From Flavobacterium sp. (lineage in GTDB: Bacteria; Bacteroidota; Bacteroidia; Flavobacteriales; Flavobacteriaceae): a stretch of 38,514 nucleotides of DNA. Position 1 is the first letter of the stretch. Every line of letters starts with the position of its first letter. The stretch is taken from NCBI RefSeq assembly GCF_030146175.1, contig NZ_JASLCE010000101.1, positions 1 through 38,514 on the forward strand, given 5' to 3'. The notes under the pieces are model-generated. The model had not been told where the DNA came from, ran no database searches, and saw nothing but the letters and a program-made list of their open reading frames with translations. Shown one piece after another: positions 22,896 to 31,271 of this stretch. The translations under genes were made by a program, and so were the position numbers.

Positions 22896-25800
22896 CTATG
22901 ACGTATCATAAACTATTACAACGACAAATCAATAAGTATTTGCCTAAAGCACTTCGGCATAATAACGATTTGAACGATTTTCTGGCGGTTATTGATGCGA
23001 CGTACCGGAGTTATGAAAAAGAGAAGAATATCATGCATCACGCTTTTCAGGAAAGTGAACGGGAATATAACGAAGTACACGACAGCCTGAAAAAAGAATA
23101 CGAGCTTAAAAAACGATCGATCGATAATTTGTATGATAGTTTGCAACAAATTAACGAAGAACCGATTGCGATTAGCGATCAGGAAAAAAACGATCTGTTG
23201 TTTATTTCCGGTTATCTGAGCGAACAGATCAACAAAAGAAAAGCATCCGAAGAAAGCCTCAACCATACCATTCAGTTGCTTAAAACACTCCTGGCGAATC
23301 TTCAGTCCGGGATTATGGTGGAGGATAAAAATCGAAACATACTATTTGCGAATCAGTTGTTTTGCGACTTTTTTGCATTGGGAAAAACGCCCGATGACCT
23401 GATTGGAGCGGATTGTAAAGCCATTATGGCCGAACGTTGCCATTTGTTTAAAGATCCCGTACTGTTTAAAAAACGTTTCGAAACTGTTTTTAAAAACAAA
23501 ATGATGGTTACCAACGAAATTATGGAAACCACCGACGGGCATTTTTTTGAGCGGGATCATATTCCGATTCTGGTAAATGGTGCTTTAATGGGACATTTGT
23601 GGAAATATACCGATGTGACCGAACGGGAAAACGCCCTTTCTCTGATCGAAGAGAGTGAAGCACGCAATCGTTTGATCATGAACGCGTCGCTGAATGCGAT
23701 TATCAATATCGACAGTAAAGGGAAAATCACCTTTTGGAACCGACAGGCGGAAAAAATGTTTGGCTGGTCGCAGATTGAGGTTCGGGGTAAGAATCTGGCC
23801 GAAACCATTATACCGGAACGCTATGTTGCCAAACACAGCGAAGGATTAAAACGCTATCTGGAAACCGGAGAAGGACCGGTGTTAAATAAACGCATCGAAC
23901 TGAGCGGCTTAAACCGCGCCGGAAATGAATTTCCTATTGAGATTTCGATATTGCCAATCGAACACAACGGGGAGAAGTTTTTCTGTGCTTTTATTCAGGA
24001 TATATCCGAACGGAAAAAAGCCGAAAACAGTCTGAAAGCACAGGAAGAAAAATACCGGAATATCATAGCCAACATGAATATGGGGCTTATCGAAGTGGAT
24101 CGCGATGAAAATATCCTGTATGCGAACCAGGGCTTTTTGTCGATTTCGGGATACGAACTGGATGAAATCCTTGGGAAATATGCCCCGGATTTATTTATGT
24201 TTGAAGAGCACCTGGAACTGGTTAAAACCAAACGGAAATTGCGGGAAAACGGGATTTCGAATTTGTTTCAGTTGCCGGTTAAAAATAAAAAAGGCGAAAA
24301 ACGCTGGTGGGCGATTAGCGGCGGACCAAATTATGACGATAACGGGCAATGGATCGGTTCCATTGGAATCCACCTCGATATTACGGAACAGAAACGCTTG
24401 GAAATTGCACTGAAAGATCAGAAGATAAAAGCACAGCAGGCTTCCAAATCCAAGGAAGCATTTCTGGCGCAAATGAGTCACGAAATCCGGACGCCTTTAA
24501 ATGCGATTGTCGGATTTCTAAGAGAACTGGGAAAACAACAGCTCACATCAACGCAGCGGGATTATATCAACAACAGCGAGATTGCGTCCAAGCATCTTTT
24601 GGCGATTATCAATAATGTACTGGATATTTCGAAGATTGAAGCCGGTGAAATGACGTTGGAAAATACCGATTTCGTTTTGGAAAATACGATCGGAAACGTG
24701 ATTACCGTTTTAAGTCCGAAAGCACGGGAAAAAGGACTAACCGTTAATAAAAACGTAGCTCCGGAGGTGAGTAAGGTGTTAAAAGGAGATGAGTTGCGAC
24801 TCGAACAGATATTGTTTAACCTGTTGGGGAATGCTATTAAATTTACCGCTAGCGGAGCCATTAACATCAACTGTGTTTTGGTCAAAGAAGAAACCGGATG
24901 GCAAAAAATTAGAATATCGGTACAAGACACCGGAATCGGGATGGATGCCGGTTATATGAAAAATATCTTTAAAAAGTTTTCGCAGGAAGATAAAGCTGTG
25001 ACGACCAAAAAATATGGCGGTACCGGATTGGGAATGTTTATCACCAAAGAATTGGTCGAACTGATGAAAGGTCGGATTGAAATTGAAAGTGAAAAAGGAA
25101 ACGGAACAACGTTTCACGTATACCTGAAACTGGAAGAAGGAAATCCGGAAAAAATACAGACTGCCGGACGAAAAATGGAACCCGGAAGTCTTAAGGATAT
25201 TTCGGTTTTATTGGTGGAAGACAACATACTAAATCGTATGGTGGCTCAGAATTCACTCAAATATTACAACTGTAAGGTAGAAGAAGCCGAAAATGGTTTA
25301 AAGGCACTGGAAATTTTAAAACAGCGAAAATTCGATATTATCCTGATGGATATTCAGATGCCGGAAATGAATGGAATCGAAGCGACACTGGCAATCCGTA
25401 ATGAATTAAAACTGAATACGCCAATTATTGCGTTAACGGCTAATGCTTTTAAAACCGAAATAGACCGTTGTTATGCCGCGGGAATGAATGATTATGTTAC
25501 CAAGCCGTTTGACGAAGAGTTATTGATCGGGTTGATTGCTAAATATACCGTACACGATCGAACGCCGGTAAAAGAAGCGCCGGAACGCCGGTTATACGAT
25601 CTGGACATGCTACGGGAATTGTCCGGTAACAGTAGCGATTTTATCCGGGAAGTTGTAAACGTTTTTAGAGCGCAGGTTGCCGAACTGATCGAATGTGGGG
25701 AAAAAGCGATGGAAAAGCAGGAATTTGCCGAATTGGGTAAACTGGTTCACAAGATCCGACCTAGTGTGGAAAGTTTAAAAATAACCTCAATAGCAGACGA

Positions 25801-25927
25801 ATTGAAATTACTGGAACAAATGGCAAAAGAAACCAACGACTACGAATCGCTTAGTGCATTATATGTTTTTGTAAAACAGGAACTGGAAACGGTGGTCGCA
25901 CAATTGCAACAATACGAACTCGATTAA
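22892..25927 (+). CDS. Soluble three-PAS hybrid histidine kinase with REC and Hpt domains
   Basis: 1011 residues, no transmembrane helix. Order: coiled coil (about 30-120), PAS 1 (from about 129, LLANLQSGIMVEDKNRNILFAN), PAS 2 (from about 257, NASLNAIINIDSKGKITFWN), PAS 3 (from about 386, NIIANMNMGLIEVDRDENILYAN), HisKA with H530 in MSHEIRTPLNAIVG, HATPase (N-box NLLGNAIKFT, G-boxes VQDTGIGMD and KKYGGTGLGMF), REC from about 769 with phospho-acceptor D820 in IILMDIQMPEMNG, and a C-terminal Hpt domain with H953 in KLVHKIRPSVESL. A full internal phosphorelay with no output domain; an external regulator is needed. The start overlaps the FIST stop; a second ATG follows two codons later. Confidence 0.95.
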   Translation: MTMTYHKLLQRQINKYLPKALRHNNDLNDFLAVIDATYRSYEKEKNIMHHAFQESEREYNEVHDSLKKEYELKKRSIDNLYDSLQQINEEPIAISDQEKNDLLFISGYLSEQINKRKASEESLNHTIQLLKTLLANLQSGIMVEDKNRNILFANQLFCDFFALGKTPDDLIGADCKAIMAERCHLFKDPVLFKKRFETVFKNKMMVTNEIMETTDGHFFERDHIPILVNGALMGHLWKYTDVTERENALSLIEESEARNRLIMNASLNAIINIDSKGKITFWNRQAEKMFGWSQIEVRGKNLAETIIPERYVAKHSEGLKRYLETGEGPVLNKRIELSGLNRAGNEFPIEISILPIEHNGEKFFCAFIQDISERKKAENSLKAQEEKYRNIIANMNMGLIEVDRDENILYANQGFLSISGYELDEILGKYAPDLFMFEEHLELVKTKRKLRENGISNLFQLPVKNKKGEKRWWAISGGPNYDDNGQWIGSIGIHLDITEQKRLEIALKDQKIKAQQASKSKEAFLAQMSHEIRTPLNAIVGFLRELGKQQLTSTQRDYINNSEIASKHLLAIINNVLDISKIEAGEMTLENTDFVLENTIGNVITVLSPKAREKGLTVNKNVAPEVSKVLKGDELRLEQILFNLLGNAIKFTASGAININCVLVKEETGWQKIRISVQDTGIGMDAGYMKNIFKKFSQEDKAVTTKKYGGTGLGMFITKELVELMKGRIEIESEKGNGTTFHVYLKLEEGNPEKIQTAGRKMEPGSLKDISVLLVEDNILNRMVAQNSLKYYNCKVEEAENGLKALEILKQRKFDIILMDIQMPEMNGIEATLAIRNELKLNTPIIALTANAFKTEIDRCYAAGMNDYVTKPFDEELLIGLIAKYTVHDRTPVKEAPERRLYDLDMLRELSGNSSDFIREVVNVFRAQVAELIECGEKAMEKQEFAELGKLVHKIRPSVESLKITSIADELKLLEQMAKETNDYESLSALYVFVKQELETVVAQLQQYELD

Positions 25928-25935
25928 ACCATATT

Positions 25936-25980
25936 GTTTTTAAAGGTTTCGTTGAGGTAATCGCAGAAACCCTTAAAAAC
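25936..25980. repeat. Inverted repeat between convergent genes
   Basis: 15-base arms (25936-25950 GTTTTTAAAGGTTTC and 25966-25980) pair with one mismatch around a 15-base loop. It lies between the hybrid kinase and ABC genes, so it may serve as a two-way terminator, although no T-run follows the stem. Confidence 0.5.
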
Positions 25981-26012
25981 GTTGCATCAAAAAAAGCTAG
26001 TTATGGATCGTT

Positions 26013-26765
26013 TTAAAATTCCAGTTGCAGGTTCCACTGATGGGTGTGGTTATAATAAAAAACAGCATTCGAATGCTCCTCGAGTTTCCCGTCATGAAGC
26101 ACAAACACCTGATCGGCATTTTTGATCGTTTCCGGATTCCGGGTAATAATAATAACGGTTTTGTCTTTTATTAGCTCCTGTTTGGCTTTTTGAAGGTATA
26201 GCATATCCATTGCTCCGGAAGTAGCGACGGTTTCGTCCAAAAGCAGAATAGGCGTATTTTTCAGCATAGCCCGTGCGATCTGGATACGCAGTTTTTCCGG
26301 CTCGGAAAGATGGCATTCCGGATGTCGTAATTGCGTATGCATACCATCGGGTAATTCCCAGGCGAAATCAATAACACGCGCGTTTTCGAGTACTTCGAAT
26401 ACCTGTTCGGGACTGGCTTTCGGATTGGCCGACCAGATGGCGTTGTACAGCGTATCGTCCGGTAACGGAGTGGTAGCCGAAATAAGCGTAACATAGTTCG
26501 CTAACTGTTGTTGTGGCATACGGGAAATAGGAACACCTCCAATTTTAATACGTCCTTTTTTGGGATCCCACATTCGGGAAATTAAACCGGTAAGAGTGGT
26601 TTTACCCGAACCGGTAGCACCTACCAATGCCACAGTATTTTGGTCTTTTACGTAAAAAGACACACGGTTTACAATGTTATGATCTTTGATATAACCAAAG
26701 GAGACGTTCTCAAATCGGATATCAAATCGCGTAATAGTGGTAGTGGCTGTTTTAAATAGTTTCAT
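26013..26765 (-). CDS. Stand-alone ABC ATPase-like protein with degenerate catalytic motifs
   Basis: 250 residues resembling only the ATPase half of an exporter-type (MsbA/siderophore half-transporter) ABC protein; there is no membrane domain. Walker A is intact (G49-A-T-G-S-G-K55-T-T), and so is Walker B with the catalytic Glu (ILLLDE, D177-E178). Other sites are lost: the Q-loop Gln is Ala97 (LISATTPLPDDT), the signature L-S-G-G-Q is L153-S-E-P-E-K, and the H-loop His is Arg209 (IIITRNPETIKNAD). It probably binds ATP but may not hydrolyse it as a normal pair. It lies 22 bp after the siderophore-interacting protein gene and probably shares its promoter. Confidence 0.85.
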   Translation of the reverse strand: MKLFKTATTTITRFDIRFENVSFGYIKDHNIVNRVSFYVKDQNTVALVGATGSGKTTLTGLISRMWDPKKGRIKIGGVPISRMPQQQLANYVTLISATTPLPDDTLYNAIWSANPKASPEQVFEVLENARVIDFAWELPDGMHTQLRHPECHLSEPEKLRIQIARAMLKNTPILLLDETVATSGAMDMLYLQKAKQELIKDKTVIIITRNPETIKNADQVFVLHDGKLEEHSNAVFYYNHTHQWNLQLEF

Positions 26766-26787
26766 GATTGCGTGTTAGGGTAAATTC

Positions 26788-27615
26788 CTATACGGATTGG
26801 TGTTCTGCACGGCGTTCTGTAGCCGATTGCTCTTCGCTCGTTCCGAATTTCCAATAGGAATAGGCATATAATTCTTCTTTTGTCCAGTTTAGTTCTTTGC
26901 GGAGGTAATTCCGTATGGCTTTAACGGCCGAAAATTCGGCAGCAACATAACCAAAACGACGCGTAGTGGCTTCGGGCAACGCTATTTCCCGAATACGGTC
27001 TTCGAGTATGGTATTTTGCAAATTTTCACCGTAAAAATGCCAGTTCAGAACCACTTTCGAACGGGTTTGAATCGGTTGGATTTCCTGTGGACTTTCAACC
27101 AGAATATGGGCTACGCCTTGGGTGTTTTCCGGAAGGTCTTCCAGGATAGCACTGATTACCGGAATTGCGGTGGCGTCACCGGCCAGTAAATACCAGTCGG
27201 CTTCCGGATAGAGTTCCGTTTTTAAACCGTACATGGCTATTCCCAGCGGATCGCCTTCTTTGGCATGCATCGCCCAGGCCGATGCCGGTCCGTTATCGCC
27301 ATGCGCTACAAAATCGATATACATCTCGTTTTTTTCCAAATCGATACCCCGATGTGTATAGGTGCGCACAGCCGGACTAACTTCAGGCGGTAACGGTAGC
27401 CATTTACCGTTTTCGAAGGTTGGAAAATGAATTTCCGTTACACCAGCCGGCGGGATAAAAATTTTATTGTTTTCTCCAACAGTCGCGGCAGCAAATCTTG
27501 GGACATCCACGCCGGTTAATGTAATTCTCAGATAATGGGGTGTTATATAGGTTTTGTGCTTTACTTTTAACGTAGCATTAATAATGTGTTGCGCTTTATT
27601 TTCTTTCTTTGCCAT
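26788..27615 (-). CDS. Siderophore-interacting protein (FAD ferric-chelate reductase)
   Basis: 275 residues of the SIP/ViuB family, which reduces ferric siderophores in the cytoplasm to release iron. The FAD-binding barrel covers about residues 12-135: TYITPHYLRITLTGVD, then PAVRTYTHRG with the R-x-Y-(T/S) flavin motif, and FVAHGDNGPASAWAMHAKEGDPLGIAMYG. The C-terminal NAD(P)H domain follows: WYLLAGDATAIPVISAILEDLPEN, FGYVAAEFSAVKAIRNYLRKELN and the aromatic end EELYAYSYWKFGTSEE. Length is normal. Divergent from an AraC regulator, with a Fur-like dyad between them. Confidence 0.95.
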   Translation of the reverse strand: MAKKENKAQHIINATLKVKHKTYITPHYLRITLTGVDVPRFAAATVGENNKIFIPPAGVTEIHFPTFENGKWLPLPPEVSPAVRTYTHRGIDLEKNEMYIDFVAHGDNGPASAWAMHAKEGDPLGIAMYGLKTELYPEADWYLLAGDATAIPVISAILEDLPENTQGVAHILVESPQEIQPIQTRSKVVLNWHFYGENLQNTILEDRIREIALPEATTRRFGYVAAEFSAVKAIRNYLRKELNWTKEELYAYSYWKFGTSEEQSATERRAEHQSV

Positions 27616-27640
27616 ACGTCTCGCGGTTATTTAATTTATT

Positions 27641-27659
27641 ATTTAGATTGTTTCTAAAT
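27641..27659. promoter_or_regulatory. Fur-like operator between SIP and AraC genes
   Basis: ATTTAGA-TTGTT-TCTAAAT, a perfect dyad (arms extend to 9 bp over 27639-27661). The arms equal those of the Fur box I recall for the flavobacterium Riemerella anatipestifer (ATTTAGA-n5-TCTAAAT); this was not checked. It lies 26-44 bases before the SIP ATG, a position where a repressor would block the promoter. Confidence 0.55.
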
Positions 27660-27665
27660 AAATTA

Positions 27666-27673
27666 TATCTTTG
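27666..27673 (+). promoter_or_regulatory. -7 box for the AraC gene
   Basis: TATCTTTG, a perfect TA-n2-TTTG, 7 bases from the Fur-like dyad, so one bound repressor could affect both divergent genes. Confidence 0.5.
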
Positions 27674-27703
27674 ACAAAGTTCTGTTTTATCTGTTTTTAA
27701 GGT

Positions 27704-27742
27704 GTACTCAAAACGGATTATCAATTACTCAAAACGGATTAT
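27704..27742 (+). repeat. Direct repeat ACTCAAAACGGATTAT upstream of the AraC gene
   Basis: ACTCAAAACGGATTAT occurs at 27705-27720 and again at 27727-27742, a 22-base period (two helical turns), ending 2 bases before the AraC ATG. Two-turn direct repeats are typical AraC-family operators, and this one could autoregulate by roadblock. Confidence 0.5.
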
Positions 27743-27744
27743 TT

Positions 27745-28737
27745 ATGAAAATGACGATTACCAATACCGATCTGAACGATATATTGTTGGAACGGGAATT
27801 ACCTCAGAATTTTAAAAGTGAAGAAGCGTATAATGAGAAGCGTATTTCGATCGAACATCCGAAATTCGGTTCTTCCGATATCCTGGATTTGTGGTTTGAA
27901 GGTATTCATATAACCAAAGGACATACGCGTGTTAAAGAAGATCTTTCGTTAAAGGTGGAGAGTAATTATTCGGTCGTGGAAATGCATTTTGCACTTACCG
28001 GAAACAGTATGGCTACAACAAAACATTCCCGTGAGTTATTCCATTTTAAACCGCAGGAACACAATCTGATGTACGCCAAAGATTTCGAAGGGTTCTTTAA
28101 TTTTAAAAAGCAAAATGAAACCAACGAGTTTTTTGAGGTTCATTTTACGGAAGATTATTTTAAGCGTTTTGCGAGTATCGGAAATCCGGGTATGGAGGCT
28201 TTTTTCTCGGCTATAGAAAAAGGCGCCATGACGATGGTGAGTAAGCAGAATATGAGTATTACACCACAAATGAACCGTATCATTTCGGAGATCATCAACA
28301 GTAAGCATTCCGGTTTGCTCAAAAGGTTGTTTATCGAGTCGAAGGCAATCGAGTTGTTTATGCTACAGGTAGCACAGCTGGAACAGCAATCGTCCGAAAA
28401 AAAGCAGTCGATGAAAGCGCAGGATATCGAAAAAATACATTACGCGAGGACGTTACTGGAACAGAATATCAGTAATCCGTATACGTTGGTCGAATTGGCG
28501 CACGAAGTGGGCTTAAACGATTTTAAGTTGAAAAAAGGGTTTAAAGAGGTTTTTAATACGACGGTTTTCGGATATCTGCACGAGTTGCGTATGCAAAAAG
28601 CAAAACACCTTTTACTGGATCAGAAACGTACTATTGCTGAGGTGGCGGATTATTGTGGCTACGAGTATGTACAACACTTTATAACCGCTTTCAGGAAAAA
28701 ATTTGGAATCACGCCGGGGAAACTTGTTTTAGAGTAA
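27745..28737 (+). CDS. AraC-family regulator of the siderophore locus
   Basis: 330 residues of the PchR/YbtA type: a long N-terminal ligand domain (VEMHFALTGNSMATTKHSRELFHFKPQEHNLMYAK) and a C-terminal double helix-turn-helix at about 225-330 (NPYTLVELAHEVGLNDFKLKKGFKEVFNTTVFGYLHELRM and RTIAEVADYCGYEYVQHFITAFRKKFGITPGKL). Regulators of this type activate siderophore uptake genes when the ferric siderophore is bound. Location opposite SIP supports that role. Two ATGs lie two codons apart; the first was used. Direct repeats TACTCAAAACGGATTAT (around 27703-27742) just upstream could be regulator-binding sites. Confidence 0.92.
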   Translation: MKMTITNTDLNDILLERELPQNFKSEEAYNEKRISIEHPKFGSSDILDLWFEGIHITKGHTRVKEDLSLKVESNYSVVEMHFALTGNSMATTKHSRELFHFKPQEHNLMYAKDFEGFFNFKKQNETNEFFEVHFTEDYFKRFASIGNPGMEAFFSAIEKGAMTMVSKQNMSITPQMNRIISEIINSKHSGLLKRLFIESKAIELFMLQVAQLEQQSSEKKQSMKAQDIEKIHYARTLLEQNISNPYTLVELAHEVGLNDFKLKKGFKEVFNTTVFGYLHELRMQKAKHLLLDQKRTIAEVADYCGYEYVQHFITAFRKKFGITPGKLVLE

Positions 28738-29065
28738 AGAGACAAGAAAAAAGAGAAAAGAAGTTTGTGTTATTTTGAATGTTGGATTTTAAATTTTGAA
28801 TGTGCTGTACCGGATACGTTTGGATTATTTTGAATGTTAGATTTTAAATTTTGAATGGTTGTGCCGGATAACACTTTGGGCTGTTTTAAATTGGAGAGAC
28901 TAGAGAAAAGAAGTTTGTGTTATTTTGAATGTTGAATTTTAAATTTTGAATGTGCTGTACCGGATAACACTTTGGGCTGTTTTAAATTGGAGAGACTAGA
29001 GTAAAGACGTTTGGATTATTTTAAATGTTGAATTTCAAATTTTGAATGGTTGTACCGGATTATGT
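28735..29065. repeat. About 95-bp intergenic tandem repeat
   Basis: Block TTATTTTGAATGTTG...CCGGATA occurs at 28770-28816, 28825-28870, 28920-28965 and 29016-29060. Copies 2-3 and 3-4 are 95-96 bp apart and share a second block (ACACTTTGGGCTG...AGACTAGAG); copies 1-2 are only 55 bp apart because that block is missing. No ORF. It fills the convergent gap between the AraC and histidine kinase genes. Confidence 0.85.
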
Positions 29066-29082
29066 GTGTTGCTAATAAATGT

Positions 29083-30450
29083 TTATACATGCGGTAATTC
29101 TACTGTAAAGGTACTTCCTTCGTTGGGTTCGGAGACGACCGAGATCGTACCGTTGTGGAGCGTTATGATCTTCTGAGTGAGTGACAGGCCAATTCCGTTT
29201 CCGTTGGCAAATCCTTTGTTATCGCCTCTAAAAAAAGGAGTGAAAATATTCGGCAGGTCGTTCGGGGCAATTCCGATTCCGTTATCCTGAAAACGAATAA
29301 TCGTTTTGTCTTTAAAGTAGGTGATCGCTATCGTGCTTTCTTTTGTTTTCGAAAACTTACAGCCGTTTTCGATAAGGTTCATAAAAGCTACTTTTAACAA
29401 ATATTCATTTCCTTTTACCGAAATAAAATCATCGTCTTCAATTTCCTTTTCAAAGATGAGGTTGACTTTAAATTCGGGTTGGTTATGCAGCACATCGTTT
29501 CGGGCATCCAATAACACTTCGTCAAGTCGGATTTCTTTTTGGACAATTTCGGTCTGATCGTAATTGGCTTTGGCCAAATCCAGTAAACTATTAGACAAAC
29601 GAACTAGCTTTTGAGCGTCATTAATCGCATTGTCGATCGATTTCCGGTATTCTTCGTTGGTACGCAGGTTTCCGGCCGATAATTGCAGTTCGGTTAGCAT
29701 AGCCGTTAAAGGCGTTCGCAATTCGTGGGAAATATTCGAAACAAAATCTTTTTGAGCATCAAATGATTTCTCCAGTCGGTCGAGCATTTGGTTAAACGTA
29801 GTGGCCAGTTCGGCAATTTCGTCTTTGTTTTTGGGAAGTTGTACCCGTAAATCGAGATTGGTAGCCGATATTTCCTTTACATTGGCAACAATATTTGTCA
29901 TAGGCGACAAGGCTTTACGCGAAAAAATGCGTCCCATAATATAAATAAAAATAATGGACGACAAAAATACGATCAGGATGTTCCTTTTGGCAATATAGGT
30001 TTTATGATACCCGTTCTGATCGTAGGCAGCGGCCATAATGATATAGTTTTTCCCTTCATGTTCGTACCGCATTCCAACGGCCTGCCATTTGTCGAGGTAA
30101 AAACGGATTTCTTTTTTCTTTAAAACCGAATTCAGCATTTTGGTGTTCTCTTTTACGACGTCGATGTCTACATCATCATGGTATAAAAGATTATAATGAT
30201 CATCATAGATAGCCACTTCGACTTCATTGATGATCGAACGGTTATTGGTATAAATAGCCTGTAGGGTTTTGGTATCGATTTTGGCTTTAAAAAACAGATT
30301 GGCTTTGGTGAGCGCTTCTTTATGAAGCGTTCGGTAAAACGTATTTTCCCTGTTTTTTTCGCTGGTGGCATAGATAATCACTGCAAAAACCAACAATATG
30401 GATGCCGTTAGAAAAGTGAACAATAAACTTAGTCGGTTTTGTATGGTCAT
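29083..30450 (-). CDS. Sensor histidine kinase (OmpR-partner type)
   Basis: 455-residue membrane kinase: helix 1 (about 7-28), an extracytoplasmic domain of about 130 residues, helix 2 (about 160-180), HAMP (SRKALSPMTNIVANVKEISATNLDLRV), HisKA with H242 in VSNISHELRTPLTAM, and HATPase with NLIENGCKFS, FQDNGIGIAPNDLPNIFTPF and NGNGIGLSLTQKII. Stimulus unknown; the layout resembles CusS/ArlS-like sensors. Its ATG follows the response-regulator TAG directly, without a gap, so both are made together. Confidence 0.95.
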   Translation of the reverse strand: MTIQNRLSLLFTFLTASILLVFAVIIYATSEKNRENTFYRTLHKEALTKANLFFKAKIDTKTLQAIYTNNRSIINEVEVAIYDDHYNLLYHDDVDIDVVKENTKMLNSVLKKKEIRFYLDKWQAVGMRYEHEGKNYIIMAAAYDQNGYHKTYIAKRNILIVFLSSIIFIYIMGRIFSRKALSPMTNIVANVKEISATNLDLRVQLPKNKDEIAELATTFNQMLDRLEKSFDAQKDFVSNISHELRTPLTAMLTELQLSAGNLRTNEEYRKSIDNAINDAQKLVRLSNSLLDLAKANYDQTEIVQKEIRLDEVLLDARNDVLHNQPEFKVNLIFEKEIEDDDFISVKGNEYLLKVAFMNLIENGCKFSKTKESTIAITYFKDKTIIRFQDNGIGIAPNDLPNIFTPFFRGDNKGFANGNGIGLSLTQKIITLHNGTISVVSEPNEGSTFTVELPHV

Positions 30451-31140
30451 CTACGTATCGCTTTCCAGTTTTAAAATAAAACCCATTCCGGATTTGGTAT
30501 GGATTAGTTTGTTGTCGAAATCCTTGTCTATTTTTTTTCGAAGGTAATTGATATATACGTCAATAAAGTTCGTGCCGGTGTCAAAATGGGTGTTCCATAC
30601 TTTTTCGGCGATTTCGGTACGACTCAGCACCCGTTCGGCATTCTGCATCATGTATTCCAGGAGTTTGAATTCCTTTGGCGTCAGACTGATCTCTTTTCCG
30701 GCACGTCGAATGGTTTTGGTGTTGTAATTGAGTTCCAGATCCTGATAGGTGAATTTATCGGTATAATTGGTCGCCGAACTACTTCGTTTGAGCAGCGCCC
30801 GGATACGGACGAGTAATTCCCGGAAGTCAAACGGTTTTACCAGATAATCGTCGGCACCGGCGTCAAATCCGTCCACTTTATCGTCGGTTGTACCCAAAGC
30901 CGTAAGCATGATAATCGGAAGACCGGGATTGTTTTTGCGTATCGAAAGACACAAATCGATTCCGCTTATTTTGGGTAAAATAATATCGGTAATTACCAGA
31001 TCGTAGGTATTGTACAGGGAGAGCTTTTTCCCCATCTCGCCATCGTAGGCCAGTTGGGTATCAAAACCTTCTTCATCCAATCCTCTTTTGAGTAATTCGG
31101 CTACCCGGGTATCGTCTTCAACAATTAAAATTTTCGGCAT
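30451..31140 (-). CDS. OmpR-family response regulator
   Basis: 229 residues. Receiver domain 1-120 with acidic pocket E8-D9-D10, phospho-acceptor D52 in LVITDIILPKISG, and the conserved Lys in DDYLVKPFDFRELLVR. C-terminal winged helix 130-225: RRAGKEISLTPKEFKLLEYMMQNAERVLSRTEIAEKVW and TNFIDVYINYLRKKID. It acts as a DNA-binding transcription regulator controlled by the adjoining kinase. Targets not evident here. Confidence 0.96.
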   Translation of the reverse strand: MPKILIVEDDTRVAELLKRGLDEEGFDTQLAYDGEMGKKLSLYNTYDLVITDIILPKISGIDLCLSIRKNNPGLPIIMLTALGTTDDKVDGFDAGADDYLVKPFDFRELLVRIRALLKRSSSATNYTDKFTYQDLELNYNTKTIRRAGKEISLTPKEFKLLEYMMQNAERVLSRTEIAEKVWNTHFDTGTNFIDVYINYLRKKIDKDFDNKLIHTKSGMGFILKLESDT

Positions 31141-31169
31141 ATTCGTCTGGACTTACTGGTTGACTATAG

Positions 31170-31177
31170 CAAAAGTA
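31170..31177 (-). promoter_or_regulatory. -7 box for the two-component pair
   Basis: TACTTTTG on the minus strand (TA-n2-TTTG), 29 bases before the response-regulator ATG. Confidence 0.5.
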
Positions 31178-31210
31178 AACTTTTATAGCGATAGAAAACG
31201 ATGGTGTTAC

Positions 31211-31247
31211 AAAAAGAAAAGCCTGAAAATGGTATTTTTTCAGGCTT
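31211..31247 (-). terminator. Terminator after the PUR-family gene
   Basis: On the minus strand AAGCCTGAAAA (31247-31237) pairs with TTTTCAGGCTT (31229-31219) and runs into TTCTTTTT. Confidence 0.8.
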
Positions 31248-31271
31248 GGTAATGTACTGTTTTATTCAATA

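Noticed and set aside
22916..23266. 116-codon antisense ORF rich in Phe/Ile over the kinase N-terminus
   Set aside because: It is the mirror of the Lys/Glu-rich coiled coil; the apparent membrane character comes from reading AAA/GAA codons backwards.
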